From Myxococcales bacterium (GTDB lineage Bacteria; Myxococcota_A; Polyangia; Nannocystales; Nannocystaceae), in NCBI GenBank assembly GCA_014240065.1, contig JAAZXR010000024.1, positions 1 to 62,038 on the forward strand: DNA of 62,038 nucleotides, written 5' to 3'. The translations under genes were made by a program, and so were the position numbers. Numbering within the stretch: position 1 is the stretch's first letter; each line of letters begins with the position of its first letter. Under the pieces are notes generated by a model that was not told the origin of the DNA, did no database searches, and saw nothing but the letters and a program-made list of their open reading frames with translations. Below are positions 53,564 to 60,517 of the stretch, one piece after another.

Positions 53564-54663
53564 CATTTCAATCTTCCCGCGACCTCCCAAGCGCCTCCCG
53601 GCCGCTCGCGCTCTCGCCGGGCCGCGGGCGGATCGCCTCGGTCGCGTTCGCGGTGGCCGCGGTCACGCTCGGCGCGCCGGTCTCCGCGGCGGCGCGTCCC
53701 GACGCCCTCGCCCTCGCCCCCGCGCCGGCGCCGTCGGCCACGGCCTCATGGGAGCTGCTCGAAGACCTGCGGATTTTGACCAACGAAGATCCCGCCGAGT
53801 ACGCTCCTCGGCTGGAGGCGCTGCTCGCAGCATTCCGCGAGGTGCCCCCAAAGGACTCCCTTGAGCGCGCTCGCGCGGAGGAGAATCTCACCAAGCTGCG
53901 CCGCGCCCGCCTCACCCTCGCGCGCGCCCACCTCGCCAACGGCGACGAGGAGGCCGCCCTGCGCACGCTCGACGCCATCCGACGAGAGAGCGTGGGTGTC
54001 GACGTCGACTTCGGCGCCATGGGACCGAGCCTCGCGGACCTCGCCAAGACCTTGGATCCTCCGCGGGGCGCCCCTCCGACCATCACGTGTGGGAGCGCCT
54101 GTGTGGTCGTGCTCGAGGGCCGCATCGTCGCGCTCGACACCCGCGGACAGCCCCAGTCCCTCCGGGTGCCTTACGGGACCTACGAGCTCATCATCGCCCC
54201 GGCCGGCGGGCTCAGCCCGACGCCCACGGGCAGTTCTTCACCCGATGAGGTGGAGCGCACCTTCGTCACCATCCGCCAAAACGAGTCGACGCCTGCGTCG
54301 CTCCGATGGCCATCCGCGGCGTACGACGAGGCGCCTGCCTCTGCGCCACCACCATCCCCCCAAACGGACTCGTCGACGCTCCGGGCGGGGTTCCCCGACG
54401 CGCGGTCACGACGCACAGCGGCGCTCGCCCTCGGTATCACCGGCGGTGCGCTCGCGGTGCTCGGCGCCGTGCTCGTGGGCCTGCGGCCGGGGTGCTCGAC
54501 CGCCCCGTGCGCCACGTCCCCCGCCGTGCTCACGGGCGTCGCCGCCCTCGGCGCAGGAATCCCACTGACCGCAGGCGCGCTCGGCATCGGGCTCACGCGC
54601 GATCCGTCCCCGTCTCCGGCGCAGGCCTCCGGCTACCGACTCGTGGTCCACGGACGCTTCTAA
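53560..54663 (+). CDS. Exported protein with C-terminal membrane hairpin
   Basis: A 367-residue protein starting at a GTG that overlaps the rlmN stop. A signal peptide is seen near residues 25-43 (VAFAVAAVTLGAPVSAAA). The middle is helical (about 65-145) and then a small beta part with ITCGSACVVVLEG and VPYGTYELIIAPAGG, which resembles the PEGA-like domains of myxobacteria. Two hydrophobic segments close to the C-terminus (LALGITGGALAVLGAVLVGL and VLTGVAALGAGIPLTAGALG) could be a membrane hairpin. The function is unknown. The next hairpin ends the transcript. Confidence 0.65.
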   Translation: MTFQSSRDLPSASRPLALSPGRGRIASVAFAVAAVTLGAPVSAAARPDALALAPAPAPSATASWELLEDLRILTNEDPAEYAPRLEALLAAFREVPPKDSLERARAEENLTKLRRARLTLARAHLANGDEEAALRTLDAIRRESVGVDVDFGAMGPSLADLAKTLDPPRGAPPTITCGSACVVVLEGRIVALDTRGQPQSLRVPYGTYELIIAPAGGLSPTPTGSSSPDEVERTFVTIRQNESTPASLRWPSAAYDEAPASAPPPSPQTDSSTLRAGFPDARSRRTAALALGITGGALAVLGAVLVGLRPGCSTAPCATSPAVLTGVAALGAGIPLTAGALGIGLTRDPSPSPAQASGYRLVVHGRF

Positions 54664-54684
54664 GAGCTCGCGACGCCCGCGACC

Positions 54685-54703
54685 GGGCGCACCAGGTGCG
54701 CCC
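54685..54703. terminator. Hairpin between convergent genes
   Basis: GGGCGCACC (54685-54693) and GGTGCGCCC (54695-54703) are perfect inverted repeats in the 52-base gap between two convergent genes. No T-run is present, so action as a bidirectional terminator is inferred. Confidence 0.5.
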
Positions 54704-54715
54704 CCGTCGATTCGC

Positions 54716-55591
54716 TCACGGTGGAGACGACGCGCCGAAGATATTGTTTCCCCAGCACTTCAGCCCCCCGGTCTCGAGCACACCGCAGGCGTGGTCGTGC
54801 CCCACGGCGAGCGTCTGGAACGAGTTCGGCGGCGGCGTGAGCGAGCCGCCCAGAAGATCGCCCCAACACGCGGCGACGCCGCTCGGTCGGCGGCCGCACG
54901 AGAACGTGCTCCCCGCGTGGATGCTCGCGAGGTCTGTCGTGCTCGGCGCGGCCTGCCCTTGGACGTTATTCCCCCAGCATTTCGCGACGCCACCTTGGGT
55001 CAGTCCACACGTAAAGTCCAAGCCTGCGCTGATCGTGGCGAACTGATCCGACGGAGGATCCGACTCCCCAAACTGGTTGCTCCCCCAACACTCGACCGAT
55101 CCCGTGGGACGAATCCCACACGAGTGCTCGCTCCCCGCGGTCACCGCGGTGAACACCCCCGCCGGCGAATTGGTCTGCCCCTCCGTCGCCGCGCCCCAGC
55201 ACACGATGGCGCCTCCGTCGTCGATGGCGCAGGAGTGGAACGCGCCGACTTCAACCGCCACGTAGGAGCCTCCTGGCGGCTCCGCCTGACCGAGCCCGTT
55301 GTTTCCCCAACACTCGACGGTGTTGAACGACGTCAACCCACACCCATGATCCGTCCCTAAGGAGAGATCGGCGAACCGGCTCGCGGGCGCGAAGGTCTTG
55401 TCGAAATCGTCCATCCCCCAACACACCGCGCGTTCATCCGTATCGATCGCGCACGCGAACCGATCTCCGGCCGCTACGAGCGTGTAGGTCGTCGCGGGGT
55501 CGCCGGCGCACGCGCTCAACAGCAGGCTCGTCAGCGCGACGATTTTACCCACTGGTTTCGCCGCCGTTACGGGCCACGCGGTGGAGCTCAT
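54716..55591 (-). CDS. RCC1-like repeat lipoprotein
   Basis: A 291-residue lipoprotein. The ATG at 55591 gives the signal MSSTAWPVTAAKPVGKIVAL, then LLLSAC. Residues about 35-285 carry seven RCC1/BLIP-II-like beta-propeller repeats, each with the pattern G-x-H-x-C-G/A-x, then CWG-x-N, and GQ/GE-x-x-PP (for example ECWGNNGLGQAEPP). The paired Cys and repeated PP turns are typical for this group in myxobacteria. Family members are thought to be surface proteins that bind proteins; the partner is unknown. A convergent gene lies 52 bases away. Confidence 0.82.
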   Translation of the reverse strand: MSSTAWPVTAAKPVGKIVALTSLLLSACAGDPATTYTLVAAGDRFACAIDTDERAVCWGMDDFDKTFAPASRFADLSLGTDHGCGLTSFNTVECWGNNGLGQAEPPGGSYVAVEVGAFHSCAIDDGGAIVCWGAATEGQTNSPAGVFTAVTAGSEHSCGIRPTGSVECWGSNQFGESDPPSDQFATISAGLDFTCGLTQGGVAKCWGNNVQGQAAPSTTDLASIHAGSTFSCGRRPSGVAACWGDLLGGSLTPPPNSFQTLAVGHDHACGVLETGGLKCWGNNIFGASSPP

Positions 55592-55644
55592 ACCCGACCC
55601 TACCACAAACGAACGCCCCCATCGAAGGAGGCGAACTGGCGCGG

Positions 55645-55718
55645 CGCGCTCGGCAGGATTCGAACCTGCGACCAACGGCTTAGAAGGCCGTCGCTCTATC
55701 CGACTGAGCTACGAGCGC
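55645..55718 (-). tRNA. tRNA-Arg (anticodon UCU)
   Basis: 74 bases. The acceptor arms GCGCTCG/CGAGCGC with discriminator G, D arm GCTC/GAGC, anticodon stem ACGGC/GCCGT with loop CTTCTAA (anticodon TCT), and T arm GCAGG-TTCGAAT-CCTGC are all standard. CCA is not encoded. Confidence 0.95.
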
Positions 55719-55726
55719 AGTGGGGT

Positions 55727-55803
55727 TGGTCGGGGTGAAAGGATTCGAACCTTCGGCTTCCTGCTCCCAAAGCAGGCGCGCTACCAAACTGCGCCACACC
55801 CCG
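55727..55803 (-). tRNA. tRNA-Pro (anticodon UGG)
   Basis: 77 bases including an encoded 3' CCA. Acceptor CGGGGTG/CACCCCG, D arm GCGC/GCGC, anticodon stem CCTGC/GCAGG with loop TTTGGGA (anticodon TGG), T arm GAAGG-TTCGAAT-CCTTT. It lies 8 bases upstream of tRNA-Arg on the same strand, so both are probably on one primary transcript. Confidence 0.95.
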
Positions 55804-55961
55804 TTAAGGTTGCCGAGTGTATCCACGCCCCCCCCCCGTTGGCTAGCCGAATTTTCGAGTAAATGTGCGGTATTTTCGAGGCGTACAAACAGCGCTTCCA
55901 GACCACAACACCTGCCAACGCCGCGCCCCAACCGGAGGCGAGTTCCCCCATGGTTCGGTCC

Positions 55962-56651
55962 TCAGCACCCAAATTCAGCCCATCGCGCCATCATCGCACG
56001 CAGCGCGTGCCCCCGGTGAGAGCGGCGGGATTTCTCCTCATCACTCAAGTCCGCGAAGGTGCGGGCGCCCCCGTCGATCCAAAAGTAAGGATCGTAGCCA
56101 AAGCCGCCCTGGCCCTGGCGTGTGATGCGAACCTCCCCCTCACACCGACCCTCGAACAGGAGCGCTCCCCTCCGGTCGGCGAGGCTCGGGGGCGCCTCGG
56201 GGCCGGGCGACGCCAACGCCAAGGGCGTCCCGTCCACCCGCGCCACCGCCAGCACGCAGGCGTAATGTGCGGCGCTCCGGTCGAGTCCGCCCGCGCGCAG
56301 GGCTTCGACCATGGCCGCGTTGTTCGCGTCGTCCGTGGCGTCTTCGCCAGCGAATCGCGCCGAGCGGACCCCGGGGGCTCCCTCCAACGCGTCAACGCAA
56401 ATTCCGGAGTCGTCCGCGACGCAAAGATCGTCGGGCGAGGCGCCGGTGAGCCCGCGCAGCCACGACGCGAAGCCGACGGCCTTCAAGACGGCGTTGCCCG
56501 CGAAGGTGTCCGCGGTCTCCTCGATCTCCGGGGGGGTGCCGAGCGCTGCGGCGCTCATGACCTGCGTCGCGTCGCCGGTGGCCGCGAACATCCCCGCGAT
56601 TTCACGGACCTTGTGCGCGTTGGTCGTCGCCAGGATCAGCCGACCAGTCAC
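55962..56651 (-). CDS. rdgB: XTP/dITP pyrophosphatase (RdgB/HAM1)
   Basis: A 229-residue HAM1-family enzyme that removes dITP, XTP and related damaged nucleotides from the pool. LILATTNAHKVREI, VADDSGICVDALEGAPG and GYDPYF with the final SHRGHALRAM are the family's substrate and metal sites. It starts within a four-base overlap (ATGA) with RNase PH, forming the common rph-rdgB pair. The length is slightly above E. coli RdgB (197) because of a loop after about residue 150. Confidence 0.93.
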   Translation of the reverse strand: MTGRLILATTNAHKVREIAGMFAATGDATQVMSAAALGTPPEIEETADTFAGNAVLKAVGFASWLRGLTGASPDDLCVADDSGICVDALEGAPGVRSARFAGEDATDDANNAAMVEALRAGGLDRSAAHYACVLAVARVDGTPLALASPGPEAPPSLADRRGALLFEGRCEGEVRITRQGQGGFGYDPYFWIDGGARTFADLSDEEKSRRSHRGHALRAMMARWAEFGC

Positions 56652-57394
56652 GCCCGCGACTCCTCGAGGCCGCGGCGCTGCATCGCCATCAAGCGCCCGA
56701 TGCCCCCCTCGGCCAAATCGAGCATGGCGTCGAGCTCGCCGCGGCTAAAGTCGCCATGTTCGCCGGTGCCTTGGACCTCGATGAGCCCTGTCGGTCCTTC
56801 GGCGTCCCCCGACATCACCACGTTTAAATCGACGACCGCGTCACGATCTTCGAGGTAGCAAAGATCGAGGAGTGACGCTCGCTCCTTCGAGGTTCCGTTC
56901 ACGACGATCCCCACGCTCACCGCCGCCACCTGCCGAACGATCGGTGACGCGGCGAGCTTGCCCTCGCGCATCAACCGCTCGATCGCGATGGACAACGCGA
57001 CAAATCCGCCGGTGATCGAGGCGGTTCGCGTGCCGCCGTCGGCTTCGATCACGTCGCAGTCGATCACCATGGACAGCGGCCCGTTGGGTCCCACCAGCGC
57101 GGACATGTCCACCGCCGCCCGCAACGAGCGCCCGATCAACCGCTGGATCTCTTTGCCGCGCCCTCCGGCGTCGCGACGTCCCCTCGGTGATGTGGCCCCG
57201 GGGAGCATCGCGTACTCGGCGGTGACCCAGCCTCCGTCGCTGAGCCACGAGGGCGTCTTTGTGACGCTCGCCGTACACAGCACCCGCGTGCCGCCGGTCT
57301 CCACGAGCACCGAGCCCATCGCCTGGCGGGTGAAGTGGGGGTGCAAGGCGTGAGGCCGGAGCGTGTCGGCAGACTCTCGTTGGTCGATGCGCAT
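56648..57394 (-). CDS. rph: Ribonuclease PH
   Basis: A 248-residue phosphorolytic 3' exonuclease that trims the 3' end of pre-tRNA, including removal of bases before the CCA. VLCTASV, SGTRTASITG-type phosphate binding (GGTRTASITGGFVALSIA), AEYAMLPGATSPRG and the C-terminal EVQGTGEHGDFSR match the family. The frame ends in an overlap with rdgB. The ATG start MRIDQRESADTLRP fits family members. Confidence 0.95.
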   Translation of the reverse strand: MRIDQRESADTLRPHALHPHFTRQAMGSVLVETGGTRVLCTASVTKTPSWLSDGGWVTAEYAMLPGATSPRGRRDAGGRGKEIQRLIGRSLRAAVDMSALVGPNGPLSMVIDCDVIEADGGTRTASITGGFVALSIAIERLMREGKLAASPIVRQVAAVSVGIVVNGTSKERASLLDLCYLEDRDAVVDLNVVMSGDAEGPTGLIEVQGTGEHGDFSRGELDAMLDLAEGGIGRLMAMQRRGLEESRA

Positions 57395-57500
57395 GCAGGC
57401 AACCTACCCAAACCAGCGCGTTGTTCCTAGGGGCCATCGGCTCCCGACGTGGCGGCGACACCGACTCGCCACCGCCTCCGGCTCCGCCGAGCCCAACAAA

Positions 57501-57541
57501 TTAAAAAAGAAGGAGCGCGGCCAATGCCTCGCCCCTTCTTT
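57501..57541 (-). terminator. Rho-independent terminator
   Basis: Inverted arms AAAGAAGG (57506-57513) and CCTTCTTT (57534-57541), with further GC pairing inside. In the minus-strand direction the stem is followed by a run of T (CTTTTTTAATT), the classic intrinsic terminator for the low-complexity lipoprotein gene. Confidence 0.7.
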
Positions 57542-57547
57542 ATGAAG

Positions 57548-57576
57548 GAGACGCGCGCCCGAAGGCCGCGCGTCTC
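57548..57576 (-). terminator. Perfect GC-rich hairpin just after a stop codon
   Basis: Arms GAGACGCGCG (57548-57557) and CGCGCGTCTC (57567-57576) around a 9-base loop, starting 8 bases after the stop at 57585. It stands directly before the intrinsic terminator and may protect the 3' end or reinforce termination. Confidence 0.5.
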
Positions 57577-57584
57577 GGGTTGAT

Positions 57585-57938
57585 TTACTTCGCGGCGCCT
57601 TCAGCGGGCTTCGCGTCTGCTGCGGGTGCTGCTGCTGCGCCCTCTGCGGGCTTCGCGTCCGCTGCGGGTGCTGCTGCCGCGCCGTCGGCGGGCTTGGCGT
57701 CTGCTGCGGGCGCTGCTGCTGGAGCGGCGGGCTTGGCCTCTGCTTTGGCGTCTGCCTTGGGAGCGTCGGCTTTCTTGGCGTCTGCCTTGGGAGCGTCGGC
57801 TTTCTTGGCGTCTGCTTTTTTGTCGTCTGCCTTGGCGTCTGCCTTCTTGTCATCGGCCTTGGGGGCCCCACCACCGCAGGCGGGAGCGGTAAGAGCAGTA
57901 GCGACGAGTGCGGCGAAAAGGGTCTTGGTGAGATTCAT
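57585..57938 (-). CDS. Low-complexity Lys/Ala/Asp/Pro-rich lipoprotein
   Basis: A 117-residue lipoprotein with signal MNLTKTLFAALVATALTAPAC. The mature part is entirely low-complexity: first ADDKKADAK-type charged units (residues about 27-65, two copies of KKADAPKADA), then Ala/Pro-rich units of 14 residues (AAAAPAADAKPAEG, three copies). No fold is expected; it could act as a flexible envelope spacer or a sink for peptidoglycan/DNA binding by its Lys residues. Function is not recognised. It has a strong terminator behind it, which suggests a highly expressed short transcript. Confidence 0.7.
   Translation of the reverse strand: MNLTKTLFAALVATALTAPACGGGAPKADDKKADAKADDKKADAKKADAPKADAKKADAPKADAKAEAKPAAPAAAPAADAKPADGAAAAPAADAKPAEGAAAAPAADAKPAEGAAK
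57598..57723. repeat. Three tandem 42-base repeats in the lipoprotein gene
   Basis: Units at 57598-57639, 57640-57681 and 57682-57723 encode 14-residue Ala/Pro/Lys units. They differ at a few bases, so they are old enough to have diverged. Confidence 0.75.
57751..57810. repeat. Two identical 30-base tandem repeats in the lipoprotein gene
   Basis: 57751-57780 and 57781-57810 are identical and encode KKADAPKADA twice. The absence of any change suggests a recent duplication by slippage or unequal recombination. Confidence 0.9.
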
Positions 57939-58398
57939 GAGTGTGTTTCCTTCCGGTGTTCGGTGAGGCCCGAAACGTCCTGACTTGTATCCAACCTCCG
58001 CACTTCACTGCAACGCTGAACATGACCAAGGTGCGAAAAAAATAGCGCACCGGCGCATAGCGCGCGATTCGTATGGGCGCGAGCGCAGGCCTTCTGCGAG
58101 CCCAATAACCGTTGTTTCGCGGCTTTGAAGCCCCTGGCGTCGCGCGGCGAACACGATCGCGTCACCCAGGGCAATCTCTCAAGAGTCCAAAAGATCGCCG
58201 CGAAGACGGCTTGTTTCACCCGCGAAGTCGCGCGCGAGCGCTGAAATGCGGAGGTATTGGGCCTTCCGACGCCCGCGCCATCCGGCGTTCGCGGACGCGC
58301 TCGGCGCCACGTTCTGTCGGTGTTCGAGGTCTGCTCCCCTCGCAGCACAGTGAACTTCCTCAAAGAGGCGGCTGCACACCTCGCGGCCGAGAGTACCT
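57939..58398. other. Divergent promoter region, no gene
   Basis: About 460 bases between two divergent genes. A 142-residue open frame on the minus strand overlaps the start of the lipoprotein gene and has no family features; I do not call it. Promoters for both flanking genes must lie here, but boxes cannot be placed reliably. Confidence 0.5.
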
Positions 58399-60477
58399 AT
58401 GCTGCGGGCGATGAACGCCGAACTCCCGCCGCACTTGAACGCCGTGTTCCACCCCTCCGCCGACGCGCCGGTGCGCGCCGCCCTCGTCGCGGGCGCCTGC
58501 GGCAACGTCGGCTTCGGCAAGGCGGGCCAGTTCCTCCGACTCCTGTCGAAGTACGACATCCCGGTCATCGCCCTCGACCTCTCACCGAGCGTCAAGCAGG
58601 TGCCCGAGAAACTACGCGCAGCCTTCGCCAAGAAATTCTCGCCAGAACAAATCGACGCCATGCTCGATAAGCTCGTCGTCGTCCACGGCACCCTCGACGA
58701 CGTCCCCGCGACGCTCCCCCTCGGCTTCGTGTTCGAGGCCATTCCTGAGCGCCTCGACATCAAGCGACCGTTCTACGAGGCGATCCGCGCGCGAGACCCC
58801 GAGGCCTATGTGTTCTCGGCGACCTCCGGAATCACCACCCAGAAACTCTTCAAGGGGATCGCTGGGGCGGATCGCAGCGGCGTCCTCCACCCCTTCTTCC
58901 CCCACCTCACCAACAAGCTGTGGGAGCTCCCGGTGCGCGGCGCCACCACCAGCGCCGAGACGCAGAAGGTCATCGGCAAGATGTTCGCGGCGCTCGGCAT
59001 GAGCCCCCTCGCGGTGGCGGATGTCCCCGCCTTCGCGGCGGACCGCCTGTTTTGCGGCATGATGCTCGAAGCCGTGCGGATTCACGTGGACACCGGGCTG
59101 AGCCCCGCGCAGATTGACGACGCGTGCAAAAAGCTGCTCGGCACCTCACCGTTTTTCGTCCACAACCTGATCCCGGGGGCCAACTACCTCTCGGCGCACT
59201 GCATGGAGCTGATGACCGAAGAGGTGGACTCGACCCTCTTCGCCATCCCTGACGCCTGGGTCCCGTTCACCAAGGACCCAAAAATGCAGTGGCCATACAC
59301 CCGCGGCGAGAGGTGCCCCGCGGACATGATGGACACGGTGCGCACGCGGATGTACGGCATGCTGTTTTCGCTCACCGCGTACATGCTCGAGCATGACGTC
59401 GCCGGCCACGACGCGCTCAACTTCTTGTGCGAGCAAGCCCTGGCGTTCCGTCTCGGGGTCCCCGCGCTCATTCAGCTTCTCGGCACCGAGGAGGCCGCCT
59501 CCATCGCGCGCACCTTCCTCGGCCAGCAACAGATCACCAAGGCGGACGAGGTGGCGCCGCTGGGCGCCCTCGACACAACAAAGCCCGGATGGGGAAATCT
59601 GTACGTGTCCACGGCGGTGCACGGGGGTGTGGGCCTGCTCTCGCTCAAGCGCACCACCCTTAACCATGTTTTCGTCGCCGAGCTCGACGCGGCCTACGAC
59701 ACCCTCGCCAACGACGACAGCGTCAAGAGCATGGTGCTGGCCCCGGACGGCACCTTCGCCCGGGAGTTCGGGCACGGCGCGGACCCCAACTGCTTCGTGG
59801 AGGTGCTCGGGGACCACGAGCGCGCGCTCGCCCTCATCAACGGATGGAAGGCCCCCCTCGCGAAGCTCCGACAAGGCAAACCCACCGTCGCCGCCCTCGT
59901 CGGCCGGGTGCTCGGGGGAGGTCTTGAGTTCGCCTCGTCCTGCCACGCACGCGTCGCGGCGAATGGCACGCGCCTCGGCCAACCCGAGACCACCGTGGGT
60001 GTCATTCCAGGCCTCGGCGGCTGCCATCTCATCCACCGACAGTCCTCGCCCGACGCCACCGCGCGCATCAACGAGCTGCTGCTGACCGGCCACGGCTTCA
60101 CCGCCGAGGAGGCCGCCGAATGGGGCTTTGTCTCCAAGCTCGTGAAGGTGCGCGACCTCCCCAAAGAGAGCATGGCGTTCGCGGCCGGGCTCGCCGACGG
60201 GTCGATCCCCATGCCCGCCTTTCGCAGCGCCGCCGCGGCGGTGGAGGTTCACACCGACGTCGCGACCACCAACGAGGCGGGCGTCCCGCTCGACGCGAAG
60301 TTGCGCGAGTTGCTGGCCGAGACCATCACGGCCGCCAACGGCACCGACGCCGCCAGCGGCAGCGGCATCGAGGGGACCAACGCGGCGACCTCCCTCACCA
60401 TGAGCTCCAGCGCCATCGGTGTGAAGGCCATGACGCGAGGCAAGCCGCCGGCCTTTGAGCACCCGCTCGAGGGCTGA
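58399..60477 (+). CDS. 3-Hydroxyacyl-CoA dehydrogenase / enoyl-CoA hydratase fusion
   Basis: A 692-residue fatty-acid or short-chain acyl-CoA enzyme. The dehydrogenase half comes first (VAGACGNVGFGKAGQFL, a variant NAD-binding loop; HPFFPHLTNKLWELP; C-terminal helices with the DMM and LSLTAYML region), then the crotonase half (GLLSLKRTTLNHVFVAELDAAY, ALVGRVLGGGLEFASSCHARVA, TVGVIPGLGG). This order is the reverse of E. coli FadB/FadJ and matches the archaeal-type hydroxybutyryl-CoA dehydrogenase/crotonase fusions. The HGxGxG-like NAD motif is altered (GACGNVGFG), so cofactor use should be tested. A start four codons in (ATG 58411) is possible. Confidence 0.8.
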   Translation: MLRAMNAELPPHLNAVFHPSADAPVRAALVAGACGNVGFGKAGQFLRLLSKYDIPVIALDLSPSVKQVPEKLRAAFAKKFSPEQIDAMLDKLVVVHGTLDDVPATLPLGFVFEAIPERLDIKRPFYEAIRARDPEAYVFSATSGITTQKLFKGIAGADRSGVLHPFFPHLTNKLWELPVRGATTSAETQKVIGKMFAALGMSPLAVADVPAFAADRLFCGMMLEAVRIHVDTGLSPAQIDDACKKLLGTSPFFVHNLIPGANYLSAHCMELMTEEVDSTLFAIPDAWVPFTKDPKMQWPYTRGERCPADMMDTVRTRMYGMLFSLTAYMLEHDVAGHDALNFLCEQALAFRLGVPALIQLLGTEEAASIARTFLGQQQITKADEVAPLGALDTTKPGWGNLYVSTAVHGGVGLLSLKRTTLNHVFVAELDAAYDTLANDDSVKSMVLAPDGTFAREFGHGADPNCFVEVLGDHERALALINGWKAPLAKLRQGKPTVAALVGRVLGGGLEFASSCHARVAANGTRLGQPETTVGVIPGLGGCHLIHRQSSPDATARINELLLTGHGFTAEEAAEWGFVSKLVKVRDLPKESMAFAAGLADGSIPMPAFRSAAAAVEVHTDVATTNEAGVPLDAKLRELLAETITAANGTDAASGSGIEGTNAATSLTMSSSAIGVKAMTRGKPPAFEHPLEG

Positions 60478-60517
60478 GTTCTCCGTCGACGGCAAGCGCC
60501 CTCGCCCGTCGTTGGGA

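Noticed and set aside
57935-58363. 142-residue minus-strand frame between divergent genes
   Set aside because: Overlaps the lipoprotein gene start, has no family features and no ribosome binding site; more likely the promoter region.
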